This document shows, in pieces, positions 27,211 to 37,192 of a stretch of 64,000 nt of DNA. The position numbers and the translations under genes are program-made. How positions within the stretch are numbered: position 1 is the first letter of the stretch; the number at the start of each line of letters is the position of its first letter. Source of the DNA: Pseudoclavibacter chungangensis (GTDB taxonomy: Bacteria > Actinomycetota > Actinomycetes > Actinomycetales > Microbacteriaceae); contig NZ_JACCFV010000001.1 of the NCBI RefSeq assembly GCF_013410545.1, positions 1,984,001-2,048,000 of the forward strand. Direction: 5' to 3'. Under the pieces are notes generated by a model. It searched no databases, was not told the origin of the DNA, and saw nothing but the letters and a program-made list of their open reading frames with translations.

Positions 27211-27653
27211 GGTGACCTGCAATCCGGGTGCTCGCCCATCGTCGTCCGGCGGGGTCGCCCTCGCCCTGGCACCGTCATGGTGGCACATGCGAGCGCGGGC
27301 ACGCCCCGGGCCGGTCGTGGTAGCACGTCGTGGCAGGCGTTCCGCGGTGGACGGCGCTCGGAGAGCGCTGCCCGGGTCGCCCACGAAGAAGTGCGGGTGG
27401 CCGCGCACGAGGAAACGCGGAGGTCCTGCAGGGGCGATCGCGGGCGTTCACGCAGAGGCAACCGCGGGCGGCCCCTCACAGGCAGGCGCAGGCAGTCGCG
27501 CGGAGGCAATCGCAATCGGTCGCGCACCAACACGCGCGGGCGATCGCGGTGAGCGGTCGTTCCGCGGGTGGGTGGCAGCGTAGGCGGGCGGAGAAGCCCC
27601 CGAGCGGTGGTGCATCCATCGTCGTGTGCACGACGGCCGCGTAAGGTGCCGGG
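27211..27653. other. Divergent spacer with 24-bp tandem repeats
   Basis: 443 bp between the divergent GH13 and GNAT genes. At 27432-27551 there are five degenerate 24-bp head-to-tail units (for example 27456-27479, 27480-27503, 27504-27527), rich in AGGCAA/CGCG. The period keeps frame, so all frames stay open, but codon use and the absence of a ribosome binding site argue against a gene. Confidence 0.6.
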
Positions 27654-28175
27654 ATGCCGGTTCTCGAGCGTCCGCACGTGCGCTTCCACGAGTCGTTCCT
27701 GGCGGCGCGCCGGGAGTGGGTTGGCGAGCACCAGCCGGGTGCGGGCCTTCGCGGTTCGGACGACCCGGTGTCGCCGGACGGGTTCGCCGCGTGGGTGGAT
27801 CGATTGCTCGCGGAGGAGCGGCACGTCGACGGTCCCGGCCTCGTGACGTGCACGTACCGCTGGATCGTGGACGACGCCCGGTATCTGGGCTCGATCTCGC
27901 TCCGGCACGAGTTGACGCCGTTCCTCTTCGACGAGGGAGGGCACATCGGCTACGGTCTGCGACCGTCGGCACGGGGACGTGGCCTCGGCAGCTGGGCGCT
28001 GCGGCGCATGCTCGTGCAGGCACGGAACCGTCGGATGGGCACGGTGCTCGTGACGTGCGACGACGACAACATCGCCTCGTCACGCACGATCGAGGCATGC
28101 GGCGGAGTGCTGGAGGACATCAGGCGGAACGAGGTCGGCCGCGTGTATCGACGCTATTGGATCGCGCTCGACTGA
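27654..28175 (+). CDS. GNAT family N-acetyltransferase
   Basis: 173 residues. Acetyl-CoA binding motif A is seen as GYGLRPSARGRGLGSWALRRML (RGRGLG loop), preceded by the beta strand YLGSISLRHEL and followed by VLVTCDDDNIASSRTIEACGG, where Asn/Ser of the usual N-x-x-S motif are present. The C-terminal VYRRYWIAL strand completes the fold. Target unknown. Start ATG 27654; monocistronic, followed by a repeat-bearing spacer. Confidence 0.9.
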   Translation: MPVLERPHVRFHESFLAARREWVGEHQPGAGLRGSDDPVSPDGFAAWVDRLLAEERHVDGPGLVTCTYRWIVDDARYLGSISLRHELTPFLFDEGGHIGYGLRPSARGRGLGSWALRRMLVQARNRRMGTVLVTCDDDNIASSRTIEACGGVLEDIRRNEVGRVYRRYWIALD

Positions 28176-28479
28176 CGGCGGCCTCGCGCGTTCGCGACGC
28201 GGTCGCACATTCCCCACGCGGTCGCAGATTCGCGACGCGTTCGCATTGCGACGTGGACGGGCGCTCTCGACGCCACTGCAGGTTCGCGACTCGAGCGCAT
28301 GTTCGCCGGGCGCGCGACGCGGGGCGCCGCGGGTGGCTCGCCTGAGGTCGCGGACTCGGCCATTGGGGATGACTCGCGTCTTTGACCGTGTTCGACCGTG
28401 TTCGGTCGTCGTCGCGGCGCCGGGCCGGCTCCGCATCCGCTGCACAAGGCATATGGGGGATCGTCTCGGTGGGTTGGTT
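28176..28479. other. Convergent spacer with short direct repeats
   Basis: 304 bp between GNAT and the convergent HNH gene. At about 28190-28250 there are three degenerate 19-20-bp units sharing CGACGCGGTCGCA/GATTC. No gene is supported. Confidence 0.5.
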
Positions 28480-30192
28480 TCAGGCTCGTCGGTTGAGGCG
28501 GGTGGTGTGTCGGAGTGGTGCGGTGGTGTGGGGGTGCCAGTGGGCGTGGGGGTCGTACCAGTGGGGTGGTTTGAGTTCGGGGGTGCCGTGGTTCATGCGG
28601 ATCTGCCAGCCGGTGCGGTCGAGGTTGCGGTGGTGGTACCAGCACAACAAGACGCCGTTGTCGGTGTGGGTGGGGCCGCCGTGAGCGTGTTCGGTGACGT
28701 GGTGGATCTCGCACCACGCGGCGGGCGTGCCGCAGCCGGGGATCAGGCAGCCGCCGTCGCGCAGCGCGATCGCGCGGCGTTGGTCGCGGTCGAAGACGCG
28801 TTGTTGGGTGCCGATGCGGCGGATCTGGCCGTGGTCGTCGAGGGTGACGCGTTGCACGATGCCCGCACAGGCGGTGTGGCGGGCGGTGGCGAGGGGGACG
28901 GGTTCGTCCTGCCCGGTCGCGTAGGCCCAGCCGCGGCCCTCGACGAGGTCGCGTTCGCGGACCTGCACGACCAGCACGGGTGCCGCGCCGCCCATCGTGG
29001 GCAACCGGTTCGCGGCGGCGGCGACGCGCAGCGCGGTCGTGAACGCGTCGTGGAGGAGTTGCGGGCGGGTGCGGTCATCGACCGGACCGAACTCCCCCTC
29101 GAGCCCGTGACGAGCACCGACCCCACCACGGGCATCGGCCCCGGCGTCCGCGTCGACCCCGGCGACGCTCCCGGTGCCGTCGCCGCGAGCATCGTGCGCG
29201 GCGCTCGCGCTCGGGTGGGCGAGGCCCGCGAGGGTGGGGTGGAAACGCACCGCGTGCCCGTCGGGGCCGGGCGTGCCGTCGCCCGCGCGGGGCGCGGCCA
29301 GCGCGGAATCGATCAACCGCAACTGCGCCGCGGTCTCGATCAACAAGTGCCCACTGATCGGCACCAACCCCTCACGCGCGACCCCCAACCGCAGACCCCG
29401 ACGCCGCAACGCGCGCTGCTCACACGGCTCGGCACCATCCTGATCAAGCACCATCGACCACACCCGCGCCTGCACCCGCAACTGCTCCGCACACGCCCGA
29501 CCCGCCCGCACCCCGAACACCCCACCACCGGAACCGGCACGGCCCTCGGCGTCGGCAGCACCATCGCCATCGGCGCCGTCGTGAACATCGGGATCGGCAT
29601 CGGACGCGGCTTCGGCGTCGCGGCCCGCAGCGTCGTCGTCCGCGCGGCCCAGCCTCGGCCCGAGCACGAGCGGCCCGCTCGCCTCGCCCGCCAACGCCGC
29701 ATCCGCCGCCCGGAACATGCCCGCATCCGCCCGCGCCGACGCCGCCAGCAACGCGCCCGTGCACGCCAACACGCCCTCCACCCCCACATGCCCCGCGACC
29801 ATCGCGCCGCGCACCGCCGCGCACCGCGCCTCGAGCACCTCACCCGACAACGCATCCACGCCGCCCCGCACCGCCGACGCCGCCCGCAACCACCGCGCGG
29901 CAGCCCCCGCCGAGGTGCCCGTCGCACGCCGCAACACCTCGTTCACCGAGCGACAACCCCGCCGCGACGACAACCGCCCCGCCCCCAGATGCGGCGCCGA
30001 GCGCGCCTGCACCTCACCCGCGACCTCGACCACCAGCCCCTCGACCCGCCGCAACAACTCCCCCGCGACCACCGCGAGCTCCAACACACCCTCATCACTC
30101 TCACCACGCACGGCTTCGCCCGAGAGGACCTCGCCCAGTAGCCCCACCAGGGCACCGGACACCTCCCGTACACGCTCCGCCGTCGATTCCAT
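28480..30192 (-). CDS. DUF222 and HNH endonuclease domain protein (13E12 repeat type)
   Basis: 570 residues from ATG 30192 (a G-rich leader with GGGTGGGGG just upstream; the frame continues to 30324 but is Gly/Cys-rich). The N-terminal DUF222 helical domain runs from about 1 to 330 and contains an acidic Ala/Asp-rich insert (about 190-250). The C-terminal HNH nuclease has CLIPGC, CEIHHVTEHAHGG and NGVLLCWYHHRNLD: zinc cysteines and catalytic His are all present. Such genes occur in many copies in Microbacteriaceae and correspond to the 13E12 family of Mycobacterium. Role unknown; possibly a degenerate homing or mobile nuclease. GC skew along the gene is striking (see findings). Confidence 0.9.
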   Translation of the reverse strand: MESTAERVREVSGALVGLLGEVLSGEAVRGESDEGVLELAVVAGELLRRVEGLVVEVAGEVQARSAPHLGAGRLSSRRGCRSVNEVLRRATGTSAGAAARWLRAASAVRGGVDALSGEVLEARCAAVRGAMVAGHVGVEGVLACTGALLAASARADAGMFRAADAALAGEASGPLVLGPRLGRADDDAAGRDAEAASDADPDVHDGADGDGAADAEGRAGSGGGVFGVRAGRACAEQLRVQARVWSMVLDQDGAEPCEQRALRRRGLRLGVAREGLVPISGHLLIETAAQLRLIDSALAAPRAGDGTPGPDGHAVRFHPTLAGLAHPSASAAHDARGDGTGSVAGVDADAGADARGGVGARHGLEGEFGPVDDRTRPQLLHDAFTTALRVAAAANRLPTMGGAAPVLVVQVRERDLVEGRGWAYATGQDEPVPLATARHTACAGIVQRVTLDDHGQIRRIGTQQRVFDRDQRRAIALRDGGCLIPGCGTPAAWCEIHHVTEHAHGGPTHTDNGVLLCWYHHRNLDRTGWQIRMNHGTPELKPPHWYDPHAHWHPHTTAPLRHTTRLNRRA

Positions 30193-30290
30193 ACCCCCAC
30201 CCTCACCCCACCCACCGACACCAGACCCCACCCCCACACCACACCCGCACCACCAGCAACAACCCCCACCAGGACACAGGAAAACCCCAG
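30193..30290 (-). promoter_or_regulatory. G-tract leader of the HNH gene (potential G-quadruplex)
   Basis: On the coding strand this stretch has at least eight runs of three to five G within about 90 nt and very few C, ending directly at the start codon. It meets the simple pattern for G-quadruplex formation. Confidence 0.6.
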
Positions 30291-30342
30291 GTTCAGGAGG
30301 CTGTCCGTGGCGTCGCGCGAGCATCCCGGTGATGCGCCCGCG

Positions 30343-30885
30343 TCAGATGTCGAGTTCCTCGACCGCCGGTCGATCGGCGGCCGCCTCGAGGGCGCGCACG
30401 AGGTCTGCCGGCACGTCGTCGGCCATGGCGGCGATGTCGGCGTACACCCGCAACGTCCGGGGCCCCGACGCCCACCACTCGCCGCGCCACTCGTCACTCT
30501 GCTCGCCGGGGCCACCGTGCTCGTCGCGCACGTCGTCCCAGTCCCCGACGTCGGCCATCGCCGACCAGTCGGGATCGTCGCGCTGGTAGACCGCGAACTG
30601 ACCACGAGCCGTGCGATAGACCCGGAAGGTCCGAGCCCGTCCCGCCTCGACACGCTCGAATCGCAGGACCGGTGCCCCGGTGAACCGCTTGGTGACCACG
30701 ACGGGCCCCTCGTCGACCGCGAGTTCGATGGTTCGCATCTCGTCTCCTCCCGTGTCTCGACGGCGCTTCGCCACGTAGAGGCGAAGTCCTTCCGCCACCG
30801 CCGTCGAGAGCGATCCGGCGAGCGCGGCCGCCTGCTCGAACAGGGGCAGATCGGACTCGGACACGTACACGTTCTTCGATGGCAT
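30343..30885 (-). CDS. EXLDI family protein
   Basis: 180 residues from ATG 30885. The N-terminus PSKNVYVSESDLPLFEQAAALAG and SLSTAVAEGLRLYVAKRR match the ribbon-helix-helix-like start of the EXLDI family, and the protein ends in VEELDI, the family-defining C-terminal motif. Family function is unknown; the N-terminal part suggests DNA binding or oligomerisation (inference). An alternative start at 30891 adds two residues. The palindrome directly upstream may be its own operator. It stands alone, divergent from a VOC gene. Confidence 0.88.
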   Translation of the reverse strand: MPSKNVYVSESDLPLFEQAAALAGSLSTAVAEGLRLYVAKRRRDTGGDEMRTIELAVDEGPVVVTKRFTGAPVLRFERVEAGRARTFRVYRTARGQFAVYQRDDPDWSAMADVGDWDDVRDEHGGPGEQSDEWRGEWWASGPRTLRVYADIAAMADDVPADLVRALEAAADRPAVEELDI

Positions 30886-30894
30886 GCACATAAC

Positions 30895-30904
30895 TATGCG
30901 CATA
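30895..30904. promoter_or_regulatory. Palindrome at the EXLDI gene start
   Basis: Perfect 10-bp palindrome TATGCGCATA, 9 bp before the EXLDI ATG, in a locally AT-rich stretch (30886-30916) that stands out in this GC-rich DNA. Candidate operator or -10 region. Confidence 0.4.
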
Positions 30905-31097
30905 TGGATCATCGATCGCAAGGTGCCCGTTCAAATTGCCGGCGCACCGCGGGCCAACCGTTGACCACCGACACCGACCACTGACGCCCGACGCCCGACG
31001 CAGCACGCCGAGCACCGCCACCACACGCGAGCCTGCGCTCGGACGGATCGAGCCCGACTCCGAGCGCGTTGTCGCACTGGCCGGGTACGGTCACCGC

Positions 31098-31532
31098 ATG
31101 ACCGTGCAACGTCTGGACAACACTGCGATCGTCGTCGAGGACCTCGACGCGGCCGTCGCCTTCTTCACCGCACTCGGGCTCTCCATCGACGGGCGCGCCG
31201 AGATCTCGGGGCCATGGGCCGACGAGACGGTCGGCCTCGAGGGCATCCGCAGCGAGATCGCCGTGCTCCGCACGCCCGACGGCCACGGCCGAATCGAGCT
31301 CACGCACTACCGCGAGCCCGAGGCCGTGCCGGCGGCGCCGCCCGCACCGAACACGATCGGCCTGCACCGCGTCATGTTCGCGGTCGACGACCTCGAGGCG
31401 ACCGTCGAGCGACTACTGCCCCACGGCGCCGAGTTGCTCGGCGAGATCGCCCAGTACGAGGACGCCTATCTCCTGTGCTACCTGCGCGGCCCCTCGGGCA
31501 TCATCGTCGCGCTCGCGCAGGAGATCGGCTGA
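31098..31532 (+). CDS. VOC family (glyoxalase/bleomycin resistance) protein
   Basis: 144 residues from ATG 31098. Two beta-alpha-beta-beta-beta modules: TAIVVEDLDAAVAFFTALGLSI and HRVMFAVDDLEATVERLLPHGAELL, each with the VOC spacing; the final strand LLCYLRGPSGIIVALAQEI carries the usual metal-ligand Glu position. Substrate not predictable. Monocistronic, followed by a convergent terminator shared with lepA. Confidence 0.88.
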   Translation: MTVQRLDNTAIVVEDLDAAVAFFTALGLSIDGRAEISGPWADETVGLEGIRSEIAVLRTPDGHGRIELTHYREPEAVPAAPPAPNTIGLHRVMFAVDDLEATVERLLPHGAELLGEIAQYEDAYLLCYLRGPSGIIVALAQEIG

Positions 31533-31584
31533 CCCGGTCGAACTGACGAGTCCGGAGCGCGGAAGCCTCGATGAGCGAGTGAGC

Positions 31585-31616
31585 CGCGCGGTCGGGAGGT
31601 TCCCCCGGGCCGCGCG
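31585..31616. terminator. Bidirectional terminator between VOC gene and lepA
   Basis: Stem CGCGCGG (31585-31591) with CCGCGCG (31610-31616), extended by inner G/C pairing, in the 96-bp gap between the convergent genes. Confidence 0.65.
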
Positions 31617-31628
31617 TCGACGCGAGGC

Positions 31629-33479
31629 TCAGCGCTTCTCCTTGCCCTCCACGTCGCCGCTCAGCGCCGCGATGAACGCCTCCTGGGGCACCTCCACGCG
31701 ACCGACCATCTTCATGCGCTTCTTGCCCTCCTTCTGCTTCTCGAGGAGCTTGCGCTTGCGCGAGATGTCACCGCCGTAACACTTCGCGAGCACGTCCTTG
31801 CGGATCGCGCGGATCGTCTCACGCGCGATGATCCGCGCCCCGATCGCCGCCTGGATCGGCACCTCGAACTGCTGCCGCGGGATCAGCTTCCGCAACCGCT
31901 CCGCCATCATCGTGCCGTACGAGTACGCCTTGTCCTTGTGCACGATCGCACTGAACGCATCGACCTTCTCGCCCTGCAGCAGGATGTCGACCTTCACGAG
32001 CTCCGCCGCCTGCTCACCCATCGGCTCGTAGTCGAGCGACGCATACCCCTGCGTCCGGCTCTTCAGGTGGTCGAAGAAGTCGAACACGATCTCACCGAGC
32101 GGCATCGAATACCGCAGCTCGACGCGCTCCTCCGACAGGTAGTCCATCGAGATGAGCGACCCGCGACGCGACTCGCACAGCTCCATGATCTTGCCGACGT
32201 AGTCCTTCGGCGCGAGGATGGCGGCCCGCACGAGCGGCTCGCGCACCTCGATGATGCGCCCCTCCGGGTACTCCGACGGGTTCGTGACCGTGTGGACCGC
32301 GTTGTCCTCGGTCGTCACCTCGTACACGACCGACGGCGCCGTCGTGATGAGATCGAGGTCGAACTCGCGACGCAGCCGCTCCGTCACGATCTCGAGGTGC
32401 AGCAGCCCGAGGAACCCGACGCGGAACCCGAACCCGAGCGCGACCGACGTCTCGGGCTCGTAGTTCAGCGCGGCATCCGAGAGCTTCAGCTTGTCGAGCG
32501 CCTCGCGCAGCTCCGGGTAGTCGCTCGCGTCGATCGGGTAGAGCCCCGAGAACACCATCGGCTTCGGTTCGGTGTAACCCGCGAGCGCGTCCGTCGCCGG
32601 GCGACTCGCGTTCGTGACCGTGTCGCCGACCTTCGACTGGCGCACGTCCTTCACGCCCGTGATGAGGTACCCCACCTCGCCGACGCCCAGCCCCTTCGCG
32701 GCCACCGGCTCGGGCGCCGAGACGCCGATCTCGAGCAGCTCGTGCGTCGCCCCCGTCGACATCATCTCCACCCGCTCGCGGCTTCGCAGGTTGCCGTCGA
32801 CCATGCGCACGTAGGTGACGACGCCGCGGTACGCGTCGTAGACCGAGTCGAAGATCATCGCCCGCGCGGGCGCGTCCTCGACGCCGACCGGCGCCGGCAC
32901 GCGCTCCACGACGCGGTCGAGCAGCGCCTCGACACCCATGCCCGTCTTCCCGCTCACCCGCAGCACGTCCTCGGCGTCACCACCGATGAGGTTCGCGATC
33001 TCACCCGCGAACCGCTGCGGATCCGCGGCCGGGAGGTCGATCTTGTTGAGCACCGGGATGATCTCGAGGTCGTTCTCGAGCGCCAGATACAGGTTCGCGA
33101 GCGTCTGCGCCTCGATGCCCTGTGCCGCGTCGACGAGCAGGATCGCGCCCTCGCACGCCGCGAGCGAGCGCGACACCTCGTACGAGAAGTCGACGTGCCC
33201 GGGTGTGTCGATCATGTTGAGGATGAACTCCTCACCGTCGACCCCCCACTGCATGCGCACGGCCTGCGACTTGATCGTGATGCCGCGCTCGCGCTCGATG
33301 TCCATGCGGTCCAGGTACTGGGCCCGCATCTCGCGCTCCTCCACCGAACCGGTGAGCTGCAGCATGCGATCGGCGAGCGTCGACTTGCCGTGGTCGATGT
33401 GGGCGATGATGCAGAAGTTCCGGATGCGAGCGGGCGGCGTGGCCGCGGGCTCGAGCGGAGTGGAGGCGCGAGGTGACAT
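31629..33479 (-). CDS. lepA: Elongation factor 4 (LepA)
   Basis: Ribosome-associated GTPase linked to back-translocation and 30S assembly. 616 residues from ATG 33479. G1 AHIDHGKST, switch [20 protein letters not shown] (G4), and the LepA-specific C-terminal domain ending [22 protein letters not shown]. In many bacteria hemW follows lepA, but here a convergent VOC gene does. Confidence 0.97.
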   Translation of the reverse strand: MSPRASTPLEPAATPPARIRNFCIIAHIDHGKSTLADRMLQLTGSVEEREMRAQYLDRMDIERERGITIKSQAVRMQWGVDGEEFILNMIDTPGHVDFSYEVSRSLAACEGAILLVDAAQGIEAQTLANLYLALENDLEIIPVLNKIDLPAADPQRFAGEIANLIGGDAEDVLRVSGKTGMGVEALLDRVVERVPAPVGVEDAPARAMIFDSVYDAYRGVVTYVRMVDGNLRSRERVEMMSTGATHELLEIGVSAPEPVAAKGLGVGEVGYLITGVKDVRQSKVGDTVTNASRPATDALAGYTEPKPMVFSGLYPIDASDYPELREALDKLKLSDAALNYEPETSVALGFGFRVGFLGLLHLEIVTERLRREFDLDLITTAPSVVYEVTTEDNAVHTVTNPSEYPEGRIIEVREPLVRAAILAPKDYVGKIMELCESRRGSLISMDYLSEERVELRYSMPLGEIVFDFFDHLKSRTQGYASLDYEPMGEQAAELVKVDILLQGEKVDAFSAIVHKDKAYSYGTMMAERLRKLIPRQQFEVPIQAAIGARIIARETIRAIRKDVLAKCYGGDISRKRKLLEKQKEGKKRMKMVGRVEVPQEAFIAALSGDVEGKEKR

Positions 33480-33652
33480 GGTCCGCCCATTGTCCCCTAT
33501 CCCCGCCCGTGTGCGGGCCAGCGTGCCCGATGCCGTCCACGTGGCCGTCGGCTCCGTCTCCCCCGCACGGGTGAGTCCGCTGCCCGGAGCCCACACGTCG
33601 CCCACGGATCTCGCCCGCACGGCCGAAGCAGCGGACGCGCTCCGCGAGCAGC

Positions 33653-34891
33653 ATGGTGGTCATGCACACCAACGAACCGAACGACCTGGTCCCCACTCCC
33701 GGCACCGCAGCCGGTGCCCGTCGTCCGGACTCGGGGCCCGACGCCCCGTCGACGGGAACGCTGTCGGCGCACGCGCCACACGGAGCCGACGTCGCTTCCC
33801 CGGCCCCGAGCTCGAACGACGCCGTGAACGCGACCGACGAGCGCATGCGGCGCCGCCTCGAACGCGGCGCCGACGCCCTCCCGACGAAGGTGCCCTGGGG
33901 CGCCGTCACCGTCTTCATCGCGATCGCGTTCGTCGGGGCCTGGCTCGCCTGCCTGCCCCTGTGGCTCGGCGGCGCCTCGCTCGACGTGGTCGACCCCGTC
34001 ACGTTCCAGCTCCTGCTCCTCGGCATGATGTACACCCCGACGATCGCGGCGCTCGTCGTCGTCTTCCTCGTGCAGCGCCCGGCCCGGAAGGCGCGCTACC
34101 TCGGGCTCGTCTTCCGCCCCTCGGGTCGGACGATCCTGTTCATCGCGATCGGCATCGTCGCGCCGCCCGTCCTCTTCGCGCTCAGCATGCTCCTCGCCGC
34201 GGCCCTGGGGTACGTGACGCTCGACCTCGCGAACGTGAGCGCACTCCGCGAACTCTTCGCGCAGAACCTCGCCGCGGCGGGCGCGAGCGATCAGGCCGGG
34301 ACGTTCGACGCGATGCCCCCTGCCGTGCTCGTCCTCATCACGATCCTCCAGACACTCGTGTTCGCGGTACCGATGGCCACGATCGCCGCGTTCGGTGAGG
34401 AGCTCGGCTGGCGAGGGTGGCTCCTGCCCTCCCTTCGTCCGCTCGGCACCTGGCCCGCGATCGCGATCTCGTGCGTCGTGTGGGCGCTGTGGCACGCACC
34501 GATCATCCTGCTCGGCTACAACTTCAACGACCGCGGACCGCTCGGCCTCGTCATGATGATCGGCTTCTGCCTCGCGGGTGGCTCGTTCATCTCGTGGCTG
34601 CGCCTCCGCAGCGCGACGGTCTACCCCGCAGCCGTCGCCCACGGCAGCCTCAACGCGTTTGCCGCGACGATCTTCATCTGCATGGCCGATGCCGGTTCCA
34701 CGATGGACGGCCTCACGACGATCGTCGGATGGACCGGCTGGGTCCCGTTCCTCCTGCTCGTCGGCGTCCTCGTCCTCCTCGGCCAGTTCGCCCGCCAGCC
34801 GCTGCCCGGGCTCACGCTCGCAGAGTCCGTCATCGCGTCGCAGCGTGCCGGCGAGGCAACGCCCGCCACGTCCGGTGCCGTCTCGCACTGA
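33653..34891 (+). CDS. CPBP family intramembrane metalloprotease
   Basis: 412 residues. A disordered, Pro/Ala-rich cytoplasmic head of about 80 residues precedes about eight membrane helices. The CPBP (CAAX protease/ABI) motifs are intact: FGEELGWRG (EExxxR type), [10 protein letters not shown] (FxxxH type) and [13 protein letters not shown] (HxxxN type). Family members cleave or modify membrane substrates such as prenylated or secreted peptides, or give bacteriocin self-immunity. Start ATG 33653; an ATG at 33662 is equally plausible. Divergent from lepA. Confidence 0.88.
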   Translation: MVVMHTNEPNDLVPTPGTAAGARRPDSGPDAPSTGTLSAHAPHGADVASPAPSSNDAVNATDERMRRRLERGADALPTKVPWGAVTVFIAIAFVGAWLACLPLWLGGASLDVVDPVTFQLLLLGMMYTPTIAALVVVFLVQRPARKARYLGLVFRPSGRTILFIAIGIVAPPVLFALSMLLAAALGYVTLDLANVSALRELFAQNLAAAGASDQAGTFDAMPPAVLVLITILQTLVFAVPMATIAAFGEELGWRGWLLPSLRPLGTWPAIAISCVVWALWHAPIILLGYNFNDRGPLGLVMMIGFCLAGGSFISWLRLRSATVYPAAVAHGSLNAFAATIFICMADAGSTMDGLTTIVGWTGWVPFLLLVGVLVLLGQFARQPLPGLTLAESVIASQRAGEATPATSGAVSH

Positions 34892-34904
34892 CGCGCCGTT
34901 CCGA

Positions 34905-34938
34905 CGAACGGGCCGCCGGTTGCCCCGCGGCCCGTTCG
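34905..34938. terminator. Bidirectional terminator, CPBP gene / transketolase
   Basis: Perfect 12-bp stem (34905-34916 with 34927-34938) and a 10-nt loop, between the convergent stops at 34891 and 34970. Confidence 0.8.
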
Positions 34939-34969
34939 CTGTCGTCAACTGGCGGGACCCGCGGGAGGC

Positions 34970-36979
34970 TCATTGTCCCGATTCGCCGCCGACTGCATCG
35001 AGCACGGCGGCCACGACCGTCTCGACCGTGACGCCGCGCAGCGCCATGATCTCGTCGCCCGACCCCGATTCCCCGAACGCCTCGACACCGACGACGGCAT
35101 CGGCGAACTCGTACCAGGCCGCCCCGACGCCCGCTTCGACCGCGATCACGGGGCCCGCGCGGTCGATCACGTACGCCCGGTAGTCCTCGGCCTCCGCGCG
35201 GAACCACTCGACGCACGGCATCGACACGACGCGCACCGGCACGCCGCGCGCATCCAGCTCGTCGGACGCGGCCACCGCGAGCGCGACCTCGCTCCCCGTC
35301 GCGACGATCGTCACGTCACCCGGCTGCCAGCCCGCCGCCTCGCGGAGCACGTAGCCGCCGCGGCGAACGCCGTCGGCCGCCGACGAGGGCCACGCGACGA
35401 CGGGCACCGCCTGGCGCGCGAGCACGAGGGCCACCGGCCCCGCGGGTGCGTCGACGATGCGACGCCACGCGTCGACCACCTCGTTCGCATCGGCCGGGCG
35501 GACGACCTGCAGGCCGGGCACGGTGCGCAGCGCGGCGATCTGCTCGACCGGCTGGTGCGTCGGACCGTCCTCACCCACCGCGACCGAGTCGTGCGTGTAG
35601 ACGTACATGACGTCCAGGCCCATGAGGGCCGCGAGCCGGATCGCGGGCCGCTGGTAGTCGGAGAACGCGAGATACGTCGAGCCGTACGGACGCCACGGCC
35701 CGTGCAACGCGATGCCCGTGAGCATCGCGGCCATCGCGTGCTCGCGCACGCCGAACGCGAGGTGGGTGCCCGAGGGCTCCTCGGCCGAGAACGCCGCACC
35801 CGGGAGCGCGACGTTCGTCGACCCCGACAGATCCGCCGAACCGCCCCAGGCCGGATAGCCGGCCTCGACGAGCGCTCGCAGCACGCGTCCGTTCGTGACG
35901 CGCGTCGCGATCCGCTCCCCCTCCTCGGCCCGTGGGATCCCGTCGAGCGCCGCGTCGCCACTCCCCGGCTCGCCCGCGAGGAACGCGTCCCACCTGCTCG
36001 CCGCTTCCGGATGCGTGTGCCGCCAGCGGGCCATGTCGGCGTCCCAGTCGGCGTGCAATCGTTCGCCTCGGCCGATCGCTCGGCGCGTCCACGCGCGGAC
36101 GTCGTCGGGGACGAGCTGTTCGAGCGTCGCGTCGGGCGCGAACCCGAGCGAGCGCTTCACGGCGGCGACCTCGTCGGCGCCGAATCCACCCGCGTGCGCG
36201 GCGGGCGTCCCCGCGCGCTCGGGCGCGGGTGCGCCGATGACGGTCCGCAGTGCGACGAGCGTCGGTCGGCCCGTGCGCCGACGGGCCTCGACGAGCACCC
36301 GCTCGAGCGCGTCGACGTCGTTCGCGTCCGTCGCCTCGAGCACACGCCAGCCGGCCGCGTCGAATCGTCCGCGCACCTCGTCGGAGAAGCCGTCGGGAAT
36401 GGGGCCGTCGATCGTGATGCGGTTGTCGTCCCACACGACGACGAGGCCGTCGAGCCCGAGCCCACCGGCGAGGCTCGCCGCCTCGGAGCTGATGCCCTCC
36501 TGCATGCAACCGTCGCCCGCGATCACCCAGACGGTGTGGTCGAACACCTCGGCGTCCTCGCCGAACACGGCCCGTTCGTGCCGCGCCGCGGCGGCCATGC
36601 CGACGGCGCTCGCGAGTCCCTGGCCGAGCGGCCCCGTCGACATCTCGACGCCGGCCGTCACGCCGAGTTCGGGATGCCCCGGTGTGCGGGACCCGAGCCG
36701 TCGCGAGGCGGCGAGGTCGTCGAGCTCGAGCCCGTAGCCCGTGAGCATCTGCTGCACGTAGAGCAGCAGGCTCGCGTGGCCCGCCGACAGGACGAGCCGG
36801 TCGCGCCCGGGCCACGACGGATCGGCGGGGTCGTGCCGCATGACCCGCTGGAAGAGCACGTGCGCGAGCGGGGCGAGGGCCATCGCGGTCCCGGCGTGAC
36901 CGTTGCCCTTCGCCTGCACGACGTGCGCCGGGATCGCGATCGCCGCCGCGATCGCCCGCTGTTCGAGTGGCTCGACCAT
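34970..36979 (-). CDS. tkt: Transketolase
   Basis: Thiamine-diphosphate enzyme exchanging two-carbon units between ketose and aldose phosphates in the pentose phosphate pathway. 669 residues, full length. ThDP motif GDGCMQEG ... DDNRITIDG; the catalytic Glu in FGVREHAMAAML; substrate His in TYVYTHDSVAVGEDGPTHQPVE. Divergent from a PTS EIIA gene (213-bp shared control region), which suggests that it serves pentose or pentitol use rather than being the sole housekeeping copy; this is inference, since other copies would lie outside the window. Confidence 0.94.
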   Translation of the reverse strand: MVEPLEQRAIAAAIAIPAHVVQAKGNGHAGTAMALAPLAHVLFQRVMRHDPADPSWPGRDRLVLSAGHASLLLYVQQMLTGYGLELDDLAASRRLGSRTPGHPELGVTAGVEMSTGPLGQGLASAVGMAAAARHERAVFGEDAEVFDHTVWVIAGDGCMQEGISSEAASLAGGLGLDGLVVVWDDNRITIDGPIPDGFSDEVRGRFDAAGWRVLEATDANDVDALERVLVEARRRTGRPTLVALRTVIGAPAPERAGTPAAHAGGFGADEVAAVKRSLGFAPDATLEQLVPDDVRAWTRRAIGRGERLHADWDADMARWRHTHPEAASRWDAFLAGEPGSGDAALDGIPRAEEGERIATRVTNGRVLRALVEAGYPAWGGSADLSGSTNVALPGAAFSAEEPSGTHLAFGVREHAMAAMLTGIALHGPWRPYGSTYLAFSDYQRPAIRLAALMGLDVMYVYTHDSVAVGEDGPTHQPVEQIAALRTVPGLQVVRPADANEVVDAWRRIVDAPAGPVALVLARQAVPVVAWPSSAADGVRRGGYVLREAAGWQPGDVTIVATGSEVALAVAASDELDARGVPVRVVSMPCVEWFRAEAEDYRAYVIDRAGPVIAVEAGVGAAWYEFADAVVGVEAFGESGSGDEIMALRGVTVETVVAAVLDAVGGESGQ

Positions 36980-37192
36980 GTCGTCCCCGTCTCCTCACCG
37001 GTGCGTCGTCGTGGTCCGTCGCGTGGATCACGCACCCGGCGCCAGCCTACGACCGAGGCCTCCGCGCGTGCCCGCCCCGCGTCGGCCCGCCGGCGGGTGC
37101 GCCCGCTCGGACCCGCCGGACGAGCACATCCGGTCGACAGCCGGATCTGCGAGCATCGGCTCGACCGAGCTGCACACCGGAAGGGGCCGACC

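Noticed and set aside
28246..30141. 631-codon plus-strand frame over the HNH gene
   Set aside because: Antisense to a gene with intact HNH motifs; its translation is repetitive Val/Gly then Arg/Pro/His, mirroring the GC-skew switch.
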